NCBI GenBank assembly: GCA_934130325.1
Contig: CAKOYA010000005.1
Coordinates: 1 to 64,000 of the forward strand
DNA length: 64,000 nt
Source: an uncultured Clostridia bacterium
GTDB lineage: Bacteria > Bacillota > Clostridia > TANB77 > CAG-465
Direction: 5' to 3'
The notes beneath the pieces were generated by a model. That model was not told the DNA's origin. It saw only the letters and a program-made list of their open reading frames with translations, and ran no database searches. The translations under genes were made by a program, and so were the position numbers. Shown one piece after another: positions 63,948 to 64,000 of this stretch (the stretch's first letter is position 1; each line of letters begins with the position of its first letter).

Positions 63948-64000
63948 TTATCTTTCATATTCATCTAAACTTTTTTCATCTTTCTCTACTTTTCTAATAC
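63948..64000 (-). CDS. 3' end of an unidentified gene cut by the window edge
   Basis: On the minus strand the frame reads IRKVEKDEKSLDEYER and stops at TAA (63948-63950). It is open to the window edge, charged and helical. In many Bacillota divIVA precedes ileS and could end like this, but 17 codons are too few to identify it. Confidence 0.45.
   Translation of the reverse strand, partial: IRKVEKDEKSLDEYER

Overview
The window is AT-rich chromosomal DNA from a low-GC Gram-positive bacterium, most likely a Clostridia-type Bacillota. Reasons: strong GGAGG/GGTGA ribosome binding sites and several TTG starts; the gene order rimP-nusA-ylxR-infB-rbfA-nrnA-truB; a T-box leader in front of ileS; a ClpE-type Clp ATPase with an N-terminal zinc finger; a BofC-like protein; and a BclA-like collagen protein. 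No rRNA, tRNA, integrase, transposase, prophage gene or CRISPR array was found. The left edge cuts a Rpn/transposase-like ORF and the right edge cuts an unidentified ORF.

Layout. 1-1740: end of a Rpn-like gene, then a processive family 2 glycosyltransferase. 1929-4546: three co-oriented pseudopilin-like proteins, two with an Ig-like C-terminal domain. 4717-11631: the translation and RNA-maturation operon. 11880-13360: a collagen-like surface protein with an internal perfect duplication, then a candidate small RNA. 13395-20926: a MATE transporter fused to a cytidylate-kinase-like domain, small hypothetical genes, a flavin reductase, a FemAB-type gene broken by a frameshift, and cysS. 21111-29467: mscS, a 43-codon ORF, clpE, a BofC-like protein, comEC and a second glycosyltransferase.

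29543-53010 is the most unusual part. After an S1-domain protein comes a ~17.7 kb minus-strand operon (30396-48060) encoding a Gram-positive type IV secretion (T4SS) machine: three VirB2-like pilins plus a protein with two pilin-like units, a PrgI/VirB3-like protein, a protein like the VirB4 N-terminal domain, VirB4, a VirB6-like channel split into two polypeptides whose N-terminal half is duplicated, two VirB8-like candidates, a SleB-like hydrolase, an unknown anchored protein, and a three-domain NlpC/P60 + glucosaminidase + C39 enzyme. No relaxase, VirD4 coupling protein, VirB11 or integrase is present, and the flanks are housekeeping genes. A divergent M23 peptidase and a three-gene Ig-like/SH3 surface operon (48815-53010) adjoin it. 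The two operons share an 18-base upstream element.

53293-64000 returns to core genes: ssb, a TraX-family protein, pgi, glyA, an OGG1-like DNA glycosylase, an ABC exporter pair, and ileS with its isoleucine T-box leader.

The main hypothesis is that the T4SS is a resident, non-conjugative machine. A ComB-like DNA uptake role is attractive because comEC lies about 2 kb beyond the operon end and an ssb gene beyond its other side, but protein secretion is equally open. All family assignments come from reading motifs, not from database searches.
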